A DNA stretch of 64,000 nt from Emticicia sp. C21 (lineage in GTDB: Bacteria > Bacteroidota > Bacteroidia > Cytophagales > Spirosomataceae): the NCBI RefSeq assembly GCF_003418935.1, contig NZ_QVMT01000004.1, positions 186,282 through 250,281 of the forward strand, given 5' to 3'. Below, piece after piece: positions 53,014 to 60,721 of the stretch. Below the pieces are notes generated by a model. It ran no database searches, was not told where the DNA came from, and worked only from the letters and a program-made list of their open reading frames with translations. The first letter of the stretch is position 1, and the number at the start of each line of letters is the position of its first letter. A program made the translations under genes and the position numbers.

Positions 53014-54039
53014 TTAGTTCACATAATACTCCAAAGCTCGTTTCATTTCTCCTTTTGATACTGCAATATCGTACAAACAACTACCTGCACCATTGATTAG
53101 CGAAAAACGTATTTCTTTTCCTTTATTCTTTTTGTCCTGTTGGGTATGTCTAATAATTGCCTCGAAATCATCGGCTGTCATGGACGCTTTTCCATATACC
53201 GAGAATATAAACTCCTCAATCTGAGCTAATGTTTGCTCATTGATGAGTTTTCTTTCAAAAGATATATACGACTCACAGAGCATTCCGGTTGCAATTGCTT
53301 CGCCATGAAGCAATCTTTTTTTTCCTTTATCTAAAAAATAGGTCTCAATGGCGTGCCCGAGGGTATGTCCGAAGTTAAGAATCTTGCGCAAACCCTTCTC
53401 TGTTGGGTCTTGCTCCACCACTTTTTTCTTAATTTCAACCGAGTGAGCAATCAAATCAGGGAAGTCTTGTTGATTTAAATCTTTTCTTCTGATTTCATCC
53501 CATTTTGCACCGTCCTGAATCAGGCAATGCTTGATAATCTCTGCAAAACCCGAGCGTTTTTCTCTTCCCGAAAGTGTTCCCAGAAAATTAGGGTCTATCA
53601 ATACAGCTTTTGGTAAAGTAAAAACTCCCAGATGGTTTTTTAACCCCTGAAAATCAATACCCAGCTTCCCTCCTACGCTGGCATCTACCTGCGCCAGAAG
53701 TGTAGTCGGAATCTGAATAAAATCTATTCCTCGTTTATAAGTGGCTGCACAAAAACCGCCCATATCGCCAATTACTCCACCTCCCAGATTAATCATCAGG
53801 GCATGGCGGTCTAGTTCATCAGCAGTCATAGCCGACCAGATTTGTTCGCACGTAGTCAGGTTTTTGTACTCTTCGCCGTCTTTAACTGTTATAAGCGTGT
53901 GCTTAGGCAAAGAATCTTTGATGAAAGGATAACAGAATTTTTTGGTGTTGGTATCTGCCAGAACAACGATTTTGGAATAGTCTTTCTGACCCAGAAAATT
54001 TTGCAGACTTTCGGTAATTGGAGATATAATAACAGACAT
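53014..54039 (-). CDS. aroB: 3-dehydroquinate synthase
   Basis: A 341-residue cytosolic enzyme of the shikimate pathway that converts DAHP to 3-dehydroquinate with NAD and a divalent metal. The NAD-binding segment GGGVIGDMGGFCAATYKRG starts at residue 86. PTTLLAQVDASVGGKLGID starts at 111. The metal ligands include the Glu in GFAEIIKH near 182 and the His residues in LNFGHTLGHAIE near 235. The length is typical of the family. It stands alone here; aroE lies 4 kb to the right on the same strand. Confidence 0.96.
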   Translation of the reverse strand: MSVIISPITESLQNFLGQKDYSKIVVLADTNTKKFCYPFIKDSLPKHTLITVKDGEEYKNLTTCEQIWSAMTADELDRHALMINLGGGVIGDMGGFCAATYKRGIDFIQIPTTLLAQVDASVGGKLGIDFQGLKNHLGVFTLPKAVLIDPNFLGTLSGREKRSGFAEIIKHCLIQDGAKWDEIRRKDLNQQDFPDLIAHSVEIKKKVVEQDPTEKGLRKILNFGHTLGHAIETYFLDKGKKRLLHGEAIATGMLCESYISFERKLINEQTLAQIEEFIFSVYGKASMTADDFEAIIRHTQQDKKNKGKEIRFSLINGAGSCLYDIAVSKGEMKRALEYYVN

Positions 54040-54101
54040 TTTACCTTTGATTGGTTAAAGAACCAAAGGTAATGAATCATTTAAAGAATTACCAATTTGC
54101 C

Positions 54102-54138
54102 TTCCTGTCATTTCGGTGTTAAACTGAAATGACAGGAA
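54102..54138. repeat. Inverted repeat before aroB
   Basis: A 13-bp perfect stem TTCCTGTCATTTC (54102-54114) pairs with GAAATGACAGGAA (54126-54138). It lies between the small acidic ORF and aroB, 63 bp before the aroB start, next to a separate terminator. Confidence 0.75.
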
Positions 54139-54145
54139 AACAAAA

Positions 54146-54169
54146 AGCCCAAAAATTAATTTTTGGGCT
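54146..54169 (-). terminator. Hairpin terminator after the small acidic ORF
   Basis: AGCCCAAAAATT pairs perfectly with AATTTTTGGGCT, with a T run on the minus-strand side. It overlaps the stop of the ORF at 54156. Confidence 0.85.
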
Positions 54170-54398
54170 GGTAATTTCTTGAGAAATTTAAAATCTTGTC
54201 GATAGCCTTATCTGAAGGCGAGAGTTGAATCTGGTCTAATCCTAATTTGATATCTGCACAATCAAGGTAGAAGTCAAGTAATTCACCATCATGAAGTAAA
54301 GCTCCTTCAATCAGTTCGTTTTCTTGATTCGATGTCTCGTTATACAAATAGCGAATTACATCATCTTGCGTATTGGTAAAGGTTTGTATCATAAGCAT
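54156..54398 (-). CDS. Small acidic protein overlapping the ECF sigma-factor gene
   Basis: An 80-residue acidic ORF with no TM and no family I recognise. It overlaps the 3' end of the sigma-factor gene by 38 bases, in a different frame; the start could be the ATG at 54398 or 54392. The overlap and the terminator straight after the stop argue that it is a real gene, co-expressed with the sigma factor. It could be a small partner or anti-sigma-like protein, but it has no zinc-binding HXXXCXXC motif. I infer only that it depends on the sigma operon. Confidence 0.65.
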   Translation of the reverse strand: MLMIQTFTNTQDDVIRYLYNETSNQENELIEGALLHDGELLDFYLDCADIKLGLDQIQLSPSDKAIDKILNFSRNYQPKN

Positions 54399-54966
54399 AT
54401 GCGGTTTTACTCATCATTTTTCTAAGGTTGATGAGAGCATAACGCATTCTACCTAACGCTGTGTTGATACTGACCCCAGTAGCATCTGCTATTTCCTGAA
54501 AACTCATGTCGTCGTAATGACGCATCACAAGCACTTCGCGCTGCTGGTCAGGAAGACGTTTAATCAAATCTCTTAAATGCTCGTGAGACTCTCTTTTGAT
54601 CTGCATTGATTCAATCGAGTCTTCAGCAAACTCAAGTGTGTTAAACACGCTGCTTCCGTCTTCAAACACTACGCTAGGGTAGCGTTTCTCTCTACGAAAA
54701 AAGTCAATGGCTAAATTGTGAGCTATTCTTAGTACCCAAGGAAGAAACTTACCTTCTTCGTTGTATTTACCTTCACGTAAAACTTCTACAGCTTTTATAA
54801 AGGTATCTTGCAGCAAATCTTCTGCTACATATTGATCTTTCACAACAAGGTATATGGTGGTATAGACTTTCGACTTATAACGTTGTACAAGGGTGGCAAA
54901 AGCCTTTTCATTACCGCGGATATACAATGATACTAGCTCACTATCGCTAACTTGGATTTTTCCCAT
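54361..54966 (-). CDS. ECF RNA polymerase sigma factor
   Basis: A 201-residue sigma-70-family factor. Region 2 contains AFATLVQRYKSKVYTTIYLVV, DQYVAEDLLQDTFIKA and LPWVLRIAHNLAIDFFRR. Region 4 has LPDQQREVLVMRHYDDMSFQEIA and the helix-turn-helix VSINTALGRMRYALINLRK. No transmembrane anti-sigma gene follows, only the overlapping small ORF. The regulon is unknown; the outer-membrane-barrel-like gene at 55315 diverges from it across a 348-bp gap. Confidence 0.92.
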   Translation of the reverse strand: MGKIQVSDSELVSLYIRGNEKAFATLVQRYKSKVYTTIYLVVKDQYVAEDLLQDTFIKAVEVLREGKYNEEGKFLPWVLRIAHNLAIDFFRREKRYPSVVFEDGSSVFNTLEFAEDSIESMQIKRESHEHLRDLIKRLPDQQREVLVMRHYDDMSFQEIADATGVSINTALGRMRYALINLRKMMSKTAYAYDTNLYQYAR

Positions 54967-55314
54967 TTTTGTATTTCAATTTAGTTAACGTAGAGCTTTA
55001 TATCATATTGTACATTTTGGTTTTAAATTTCGAAGATTTTTTTTGAATGTTTAAAGATAGTAAATAAATCCGATTCCTGTCAAGTCTTTAATACAAATAT
55101 TTTAGTTAATAATTTGTTAATAAACCAAATGATATTTCGGGTTTAGCGTTATATACGAAACAAAACCAAAAATTATACCGTTATATTTTGCTCACTTTTA
55201 TTACAATAAATACCTGAATATCAATACCTTATGCATGCATAATATTGCATTGCTCTTTTTCGGTATAGTTTTTGTACTCACTTCATCATATCTATCAAAA
55301 AGTATAAATACACA
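54967..55314. other. Divergent intergenic gap
   Basis: This 348-bp AT-rich gap separates the ECF sigma gene and the barrel-like gene. Both promoters must lie here. I see only a weak TATAGTTTTTG, like a Bacteroidota -7 box, near 55265, and nothing I would call with confidence. Confidence 0.4.
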
Positions 55315-56652
55315 ATGTTACGATTGACTAACAACTTTTCCTTAAAGTTTCCTGAGTTCTTAAAACCAGAAAATAAGGTTGTACAAGAGGTTATTTCCGT
55401 ACAGTCAGAAGCGTTTGGTATAGGGTCTAAAAAAATCCCGTTTCTAAGCAAATTTACAATTGTACTTTTCTTAGTTTTAGCCTTTTCAACCGGCAAGTCA
55501 TTCGGACAAAGAGACCAGATAACTACTCAGGCCGGAGAGAAAATCAGATGCCGGATTCTGGATGAAACGCCTACACGCTTTATTTACGCTTATGTAGCCC
55601 CAAACGGAAAGGTATTAAGAAATGAAATTTTTAAGAACTTAGTCACCGATTTTAAATATAATGTTTATGAAGAAGATCTTGTAACTAAAGGGAATAAAGT
55701 TGTAACGAAACCAAGCCCTGTCAAGGAGTCTGCTGCTAATACTAATTCACCTAAAACTACTGATACTCAAAAGACTACTACTGAAAAAGCCAACAGTACT
55801 ATAACAAAAAAACCGGATGAAAAAGTTGCAGAAAGTAAGCAAAATTCGCAGAAAGAGGCAGTAGAGAATAAAGAAAAAGAACAGGCGAAGACCGAAAGTA
55901 CAATACCAAAAAGTAGTCCTAAAAAGGAAGAGAAAAAAGAAGTAGTCAAAAAAGAAGAAAAAACTGAAACGCCGATGGCTACCAAAAAAGCCAAAAGTGA
56001 ATATGACGATTATCTGAAATTCAGGGTTGGTGTAAGAGGCGGTTTTGGAAATATGCTGTCGAAACTCAATACAGAAGATCAATTTGGACTATATCAAGAA
56101 AAATTACTACGTGGCTGGACATGGGGTGCCGACTTTGCCTACTTTCCAAAAGATAATTTTGGTTTTGGTATTATGTTCAATAATTTTCAGAGTAAAAACA
56201 GCGCCGATAATATGATATTCAAGTACATAGAAGATGGCCAGTTGAAAGCAGATACAGGCAGTATTGCCAATAAGCGTTCAACCAAATTTGTTGGACCTGT
56301 GTTGTATTTCCGTAAAAATATTGACTTCAAGACTATGGTTATTCTAGGCCTAGCACCCGGTGCCTATTTTTACAACGATAAAGGTACATATAATGGCGTC
56401 ACAATTCCTTACAAAGGTTGGGATTTTGGCGGTGCTGCTACGCTGGGAATAGATTTCCTGCTGGGAAATGATATTACAGGTAGAGACATTATTTTAAGTC
56501 TGGAAGCAGGCTATAATTATGGTAAAATCAAATCAATGAATTTTAGTGATGGCAAAGGTGTCGTGAGTCTGGCGAATCCGATAGATTTGAGTAGAGTTGA
56601 TTTTACAGTAGGTTTACGCTTTACCCGTTATCCGAGGTATTTCCGTAACTAA
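55315..56652 (+). CDS. Outer-membrane beta-barrel-like protein with charged linker
   Basis: A 445-residue protein in three parts. Residues 1-65 form an N-terminal region in which a signal-like hydrophobic stretch (FTIVLFLVLAFSTGKSFGQ) starts only near residue 47. Residues 66-135 form a small domain (AGEKIRCRILDETPTRFIYAYV). Residues 140-225 are a Lys/Glu/Thr-rich low-complexity linker. Residues 228-445 have the alternating Gly-aromatic pattern of an outer-membrane barrel (RVGVRGGFGNML, GWTWGADFAYFPKDNFGFGI). The start at 55315 is the only ATG before the signal stretch, so the leader is unusually long. The function is unknown. Confidence 0.75.
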   Translation: MLRLTNNFSLKFPEFLKPENKVVQEVISVQSEAFGIGSKKIPFLSKFTIVLFLVLAFSTGKSFGQRDQITTQAGEKIRCRILDETPTRFIYAYVAPNGKVLRNEIFKNLVTDFKYNVYEEDLVTKGNKVVTKPSPVKESAANTNSPKTTDTQKTTTEKANSTITKKPDEKVAESKQNSQKEAVENKEKEQAKTESTIPKSSPKKEEKKEVVKKEEKTETPMATKKAKSEYDDYLKFRVGVRGGFGNMLSKLNTEDQFGLYQEKLLRGWTWGADFAYFPKDNFGFGIMFNNFQSKNSADNMIFKYIEDGQLKADTGSIANKRSTKFVGPVLYFRKNIDFKTMVILGLAPGAYFYNDKGTYNGVTIPYKGWDFGGAATLGIDFLLGNDITGRDIILSLEAGYNYGKIKSMNFSDGKGVVSLANPIDLSRVDFTVGLRFTRYPRYFRN

Positions 56653-56678
56653 ATGAGATATAATATAGCTTAACAAAA

Positions 56679-56706
56679 AATGCCTGACTCACATCAGGCT
56701 TTTTTG
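56679..56706 (+). terminator. Hairpin terminator
   Basis: GCCTGA (56682-56687) pairs with TCAGGC (56694-56699), with A before and a run of T after. It follows the barrel-like gene and faces the converging HAD gene. Confidence 0.85.
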
Positions 56707-56711
56707 CTTTA

Positions 56712-57404
56712 TCATAGAATTTCTTTCAATTCAATTAGTTTCTTAATCTCAAAAGTAGGTTTCTGAGTAGCTTCAAAATTATCAGGATTGTAAAAAACCG
56801 AATCCATCTGTGCATTGATAGCTCCCAGAATATCTGCCTCAAAATTATCACCAATCATAATACTTTCAGAAAGTTTTGCATTGGTAACCTGAATGGCATA
56901 ATCAAAAATCTTTTTATCTGGCTTGCGTGCCTCTGCCCTCTCGATGGTAATCACTTCTTTGAAGTAATGTGCTATATTAGAGCTACTTATTTTTCTTGCC
57001 TGCACGTGTTGCCAACCATTGCTGAGAATATGCAACTCATAATTAGGCGCAAAAAAATCTAAGATCTCAATGGCACCCTCTATCAGATGTGATTTTTGCG
57101 GAAGTAACTCCAAAAAGGCTTCATTTAATTGCAACCCGAAGGTTTCATCGGCATCTACTCCTAAATTAACAAGCGTATCTCTGAATCGTCGGCGGCGCAA
57201 TTCTTCATGTGTAATCTCATTTCTCTCAAGCAAAGACCAGTAACGTTTGTTGACAACTGAAAATTCTTGCTGAAATGCACTCAATTCAGATATATTTGAT
57301 GTGTGAAGGCTGAAAGCCTGATACAAATCTGCCAAAGATTCTCTGGCGTTTTTCTCAAAATCCCAAAGCGTATGGTCAAGGTCAAAAAAGAGGTGCTTAT
57401 ACAT
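56712..57404 (-). CDS. HAD-family phosphatase (YjjG-like)
   Basis: A 230-residue haloacid-dehalogenase-type phosphatase. The catalytic motif is FFDLDHTLWDF, with nucleophile Asp8 and acid Asp10. A helical cap follows near 20-95. Motif II is LSNGWQ, the conserved Lys lies in KPDKKIFDYA, and motif IV is IGDNFEADILGA. The layout matches YjjG, a house-cleaning nucleotide phosphatase. I chose the ATG at 57404; the frame extends 14 codons upstream, but that part overlaps the ferredoxin gene and has no family match. Confidence 0.9.
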   Translation of the reverse strand: MYKHLFFDLDHTLWDFEKNARESLADLYQAFSLHTSNISELSAFQQEFSVVNKRYWSLLERNEITHEELRRRRFRDTLVNLGVDADETFGLQLNEAFLELLPQKSHLIEGAIEILDFFAPNYELHILSNGWQHVQARKISSSNIAHYFKEVITIERAEARKPDKKIFDYAIQVTNAKLSESIMIGDNFEADILGAINAQMDSVFYNPDNFEATQKPTFEIKKLIELKEIL

Positions 57405-57423
57405 ACTGAAAATTCTCCCTCTA

Positions 57424-57741
57424 TTAGGCTCTAGCCGGGAATTCAAGTTTTAATCTATCAACAGGTTGGTCATTCACTAAGTGGCTTTCTACAATTTCTT
57501 CAACATCTGATACCTGCACTTTGCCATACCAGACTCCCTCAGGGTATACCACTACCGATGGGCCAAACGCACAAGTATCCAAACAGCCTGATTTCTGTGC
57601 TCTGATGTCAAATTGTAATCCGCGTTCTTTAATAGATGCTTTGAACGCCTCTACCAATTCCATACCGTGTACGCTACCACAAGATTTCTTTGGCGCTTCT
57701 TTATCGTTTGTACAAATAAATACGTGTTTCTTAAACTTCAT
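57424..57741 (-). CDS. Thioredoxin-like [2Fe-2S] ferredoxin
   Basis: A 105-residue protein. The four Cys at 10, 21, 53 and 57 (HVFICTN, KKSCGS, SGCLDTCAFGP) are the cluster ligands of thioredoxin-like [2Fe-2S] ferredoxins. The segment VVVYPEGVWYGKVQVSDVEEIVESHL closes the domain. It is likely to be cytosolic. Its electron partners are unknown. The HAD gene begins 20 bp downstream, so the two are probably co-transcribed. Confidence 0.9.
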   Translation of the reverse strand: MKFKKHVFICTNDKEAPKKSCGSVHGMELVEAFKASIKERGLQFDIRAQKSGCLDTCAFGPSVVVYPEGVWYGKVQVSDVEEIVESHLVNDQPVDRLKLEFPARA

Positions 57742-57763
57742 AATCTGTCGTTAAAAATAATAA

Positions 57764-57794
57764 ACGCCATAAAGGTACGAAAACTTTGTGGCGT
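57764..57794 (-). terminator. Hairpin terminator
   Basis: ACGCCATAAAG (57764-57774) pairs with CTTTGTGGCGT (57784-57794) with one wobble. It follows the small membrane-protein gene at 57826 and precedes the ferredoxin gene. Confidence 0.7.
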
Positions 57795-57825
57795 CTACTG
57801 CATTATGTATATGTTCTTTCTGTTA

Positions 57826-58263
57826 TCAGAACCAACCGAATGGATTCCATAGACCTCCTACACTCCAAAGTATAGTAGCAATGATACAACCCCAAAGGGC
57901 TTGGCGCACCTGATCTTTGTCATTGTCGGTAATGAAATATACTAAGCCTAAACCTACAATACCTAAACAACAACCCCACCAGAAACCACCTACGATGGGC
58001 ATTTCTTTGGTTGGAGAAAAATTCGTTTCAGTTGTTTCAATCAAGTCAAATCCCTTTAATAATTCGGGATTCGTTTTCTTTACGGTCTCTAATGTAGCTT
58101 CTGGATGTGCTGCCAGATATTGCTCGAGCTTCTCAACCTTGGCAAATTTATCATCAATCGTTTGCTCCTTATACTCTAAATCAGCCGAGGCAGCAGTAGA
58201 GGCAAAACCTGAAACGGTAATACCTAAAAGAAAGATTAACAGGAGGTTTAGCTTTGTTTTCAT
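57826..58263 (-). CDS. Small membrane protein of unknown function
   Basis: A 145-residue protein with a signal peptide (LNLLLIFLLGITVSGFAS), a polar helical part near 27-85, and two membrane segments near 90-111 and 121-140. A Gly/Trp-rich turn (GGFWWGCCLGIVG) precedes the first. The C-terminus ends GGLWNPFGWF. I do not recognise a family. It lies 66 bp downstream of the aroE stop on the same strand. The arrangement of an exported helical part and a C-terminal hairpin is seen in many Bacteroidota hypothetical proteins. Confidence 0.7.
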   Translation of the reverse strand: MKTKLNLLLIFLLGITVSGFASTAASADLEYKEQTIDDKFAKVEKLEQYLAAHPEATLETVKKTNPELLKGFDLIETTETNFSPTKEMPIVGGFWWGCCLGIVGLGLVYFITDNDKDQVRQALWGCIIATILWSVGGLWNPFGWF

Positions 58264-58329
58264 TACAGAGGAAGGCTAATATCAATAAACTAATTTACTA
58301 TAAGATGCTCATCCCCACCAAAAGGTTGC

Positions 58330-59067
58330 TTACAAATTCCAGATTTCCCAGGCTTTTTCGGCTTGCAGGTGTAGCATTTTCAAGCCATTATGTGTTTTGG
58401 CACCTTGTACTTCTCCTTTTTGTAAAAAGAGCGTCTGAACAGGATTATACACTAAATCGTATAGATAATGATTAGATGTCAGTTGCTCATACGGAATATC
58501 AGGACAAATATCTGCTTTAGGGTAAGTGCCTACAGGCGAAGAATTAATAATCAACTGATAATTACCGATTTCAGTAGTTAAATCTTCATAACCAAGAGCA
58601 TCGGCAGATTTAGTACGCGAAACTATTTTGTAGGGAATTGATAAATCGCTAAGTGCGGCTATAACCGCTTTAGCAGCCCCGCCATTTCCCAGTATAAGAG
58701 CTTTTAGTGCAGCATCGGCAGGAATAAACTCTTCTAATGAAGTCTTGAAGCCATAATAATCAGAATTATAACCAATCAGTTTGCCTCCCTCTCCTATCTT
58801 AATCACATTTACAGCCCCTACTTTTTCAGCAGAAGCATCCAAACCATCCAGAAAAGGCATCACTGCCTGTTTGTGTGGGATAGTCACATTTAAGCCTTTT
58901 AGGTTAGGCCGGCTTTCAATTAATTGCGGAAAAGCCTGAATATCAGGCAACTCAAATAACTCATAGGCATTGTTATCAGCAATGCCCATCTGCGCGAATT
59001 TTTCCGTAAAATATTTTTTTGAAAACGAATGACCCAGAGGATAGCCAATCAGTCCGTAGATATTCAT
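58330..59067 (-). CDS. aroE: Shikimate dehydrogenase
   Basis: A 245-residue NADP-dependent enzyme that reduces 3-dehydroshikimate to shikimate. The substrate site is made by SFSKKYF, NVTIPHK (catalytic Lys66) and GYNSDYYGF (Asp103). The NADP-binding motif is LGNGGAAKAVI near 127. The C-terminal part has VYNPVQTLFL and NGLKMLHLQAEKAWEIW. It is slightly shorter than the enterobacterial enzyme, as is usual in Bacteroidota. Its start touches the stop of the DedA gene at 59068. Confidence 0.95.
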   Translation of the reverse strand: MNIYGLIGYPLGHSFSKKYFTEKFAQMGIADNNAYELFELPDIQAFPQLIESRPNLKGLNVTIPHKQAVMPFLDGLDASAEKVGAVNVIKIGEGGKLIGYNSDYYGFKTSLEEFIPADAALKALILGNGGAAKAVIAALSDLSIPYKIVSRTKSADALGYEDLTTEIGNYQLIINSSPVGTYPKADICPDIPYEQLTSNHYLYDLVYNPVQTLFLQKGEVQGAKTHNGLKMLHLQAEKAWEIWNL

Positions 59068-59712
59068 TTATTTAGTCAAAAATTTAGCTTTAATAACTGC
59101 CCATATCATCGGAGCAATCGAAATAAAGACTATACCCAAAACTACTTTTTCGAAGTTCTGTTTTACCCATTGGTTGGAACCTAAGAAATAGCCCAGAAGC
59201 GTAATACTTGTTACCCAAAGAATAGCACCTAAGATGCAGAACATAATATATTTAGGGTATTTCATGCTACCTGCACCCGCTACAAATGGAGCAATGGTAC
59301 GAACAATAGGCATAAAACGGGCTAAAATGACAGTTTTACCACCATTTTTTTCATAAAACTCTTCTGTTTGGGTAATATAAGAACGCTTCAGGAAAAGTAT
59401 TTTGTCTCTTGATTTGATGTAGTTACTAAAATTCTTCCCGATAAAATAATTCACGTTATCGCCTAATAAAGCAGCCAGAATCAACAAAGGAATTATTAAA
59501 GTAATGTCTAGTTTCCCGGTAGAAGAAGCTAATAAACCAGTAGCAAAAAGTAGTGAATCGCCGGGCAATAAGGGCATAACAATCAATCCTGTTTCAACAA
59601 AGATTATCAGGAATAATATGCCGTAAGTCAATGTATCGTATTTATCAAGAAAGCCCTGTAGTGTTAGCAAAGGGTCTTTGAGTAAGTCTATGAGAAAATG
59701 TATGATTTCCAT
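59068..59712 (-). CDS. DedA-family membrane protein
   Basis: A 214-residue inner-membrane protein. The DedA motifs are FVETGLIVMPLLPGDSLLFATG near 37-58 and ARFMPIVRTIAPFVAGAGSM near 131-150. DedA proteins are linked to phospholipid recycling and membrane homeostasis; the substrate of this one is not known. It abuts aroE with no gap, so the two are co-transcribed. Confidence 0.93.
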   Translation of the reverse strand: MEIIHFLIDLLKDPLLTLQGFLDKYDTLTYGILFLIIFVETGLIVMPLLPGDSLLFATGLLASSTGKLDITLIIPLLILAALLGDNVNYFIGKNFSNYIKSRDKILFLKRSYITQTEEFYEKNGGKTVILARFMPIVRTIAPFVAGAGSMKYPKYIMFCILGAILWVTSITLLGYFLGSNQWVKQNFEKVVLGIVFISIAPMIWAVIKAKFLTK

Positions 59713-59775
59713 AAAAGTTTGTTTCCTTAGCGGATTGTATGAAGAGTATAGTGTCAGTTTGAGATTTAAAAAGCT

Positions 59776-60600
59776 TTATTCGTCCTGAGTAATTCTTCTA
59801 TCGTTGCTATACTTACCCAATTTGAAGCGTTTTTTTGTTTTTTCTGTCAGGAAAGTACCAAAAGTATCTCCTCTTAGCCCCAGACGAATAGTTTCTAATG
59901 GAATTACCTCGTTGGGGGCTATATTCCCTACATTCACATTCGGGCCTACCAGTTTTACGAAATATACCTGTTGTGATTTTTGAGGTGCTTCCCAGATAAT
60001 TTTCTCAGCCGGAATGGCATGGATAATCTCATCTACCAATCCTTGTCGTACCTCTCCACTACTACGGAATAGCCCAACATTACCACCCTCACGTGCTTCA
60101 CCGATTACTTTCCACGCACCAGCGTCCAGTTCGGCCTGCATCATTTCAATCCATTTATAAGGAGCAAAAATCTTTTCTGCGTCTTTTGAACCTACTTCCG
60201 AAAGTACCTTTGCACGGGTAGCTAAACGAGTAATATAACCACATTTTTCATCATGTGGAATCTCAATAGAACCATCTGATACCTCGCAATGCTCTAAGTC
60301 AAACTGGTCTAAAACCCGCAGATAATCTTCAAACTGGTCTCTCGCTACAAAAGCTTCAAAGAGGGTACCACCGAAATAAACAGGAATACCGGCATCTTTA
60401 TAAACTTTCAGCTTATCTTTCAGATTTGGAGTTACGAAGGAAGTTGCCCAGCCCAGTTTTACGATGTCGATGTGTGGCGCAGCAATAGATAACATATCTT
60501 CTACCTCTCTGATACTCAGCCCTTTATCCATTACCATCGTTAGACCTGACTCTCTGGGTTTACCTGTACGTTTAGGGACTTGACTTAGGTTATAATTCAT
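59776..60600 (-). CDS. ComA-like phosphosulfolactate synthase
   Basis: A 274-residue TIM-barrel protein of the ComA family, which in archaea adds sulfite to phosphoenolpyruvate in coenzyme M synthesis. Matches are KPRESGLTMVMDKGLS near 14, HIDIVKLGWATSF near 43, VYFGGTLFEAF near 73, and CEVSDGSIEIPHDEK near 105. The first ATG is at 60600; the frame extends three codons to a TTG at 60609. I see no comB, comC or other coenzyme M gene nearby. Bacterial members may use the product for sulfolactate or another sulfonate, but this is unproven here. Confidence 0.88.
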   Translation of the reverse strand: MNYNLSQVPKRTGKPRESGLTMVMDKGLSIREVEDMLSIAAPHIDIVKLGWATSFVTPNLKDKLKVYKDAGIPVYFGGTLFEAFVARDQFEDYLRVLDQFDLEHCEVSDGSIEIPHDEKCGYITRLATRAKVLSEVGSKDAEKIFAPYKWIEMMQAELDAGAWKVIGEAREGGNVGLFRSSGEVRQGLVDEIIHAIPAEKIIWEAPQKSQQVYFVKLVGPNVNVGNIAPNEVIPLETIRLGLRGDTFGTFLTEKTKKRFKLGKYSNDRRITQDE

Positions 60601-60680
60601 TCTTTGCAAATACTTTTTTGCAAATGTAATAATTTTTAGATAATCGTTGTCATTAATCTACTAAACTGGTATTAAATAAA

Positions 60681-60709
60681 AAGTGCCATAACAGGTTGTT
60701 ATGGCACTT
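60681..60709 (-). terminator. Hairpin terminator
   Basis: A 13-bp perfect stem AAGTGCCATAACA (60681-60693) pairs with its complement at 60697-60709, with a T run on the minus strand. It ends the pseudouridine-synthase transcript. Confidence 0.9.
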
Positions 60710-60721
60710 ATCTGAAAGCTA

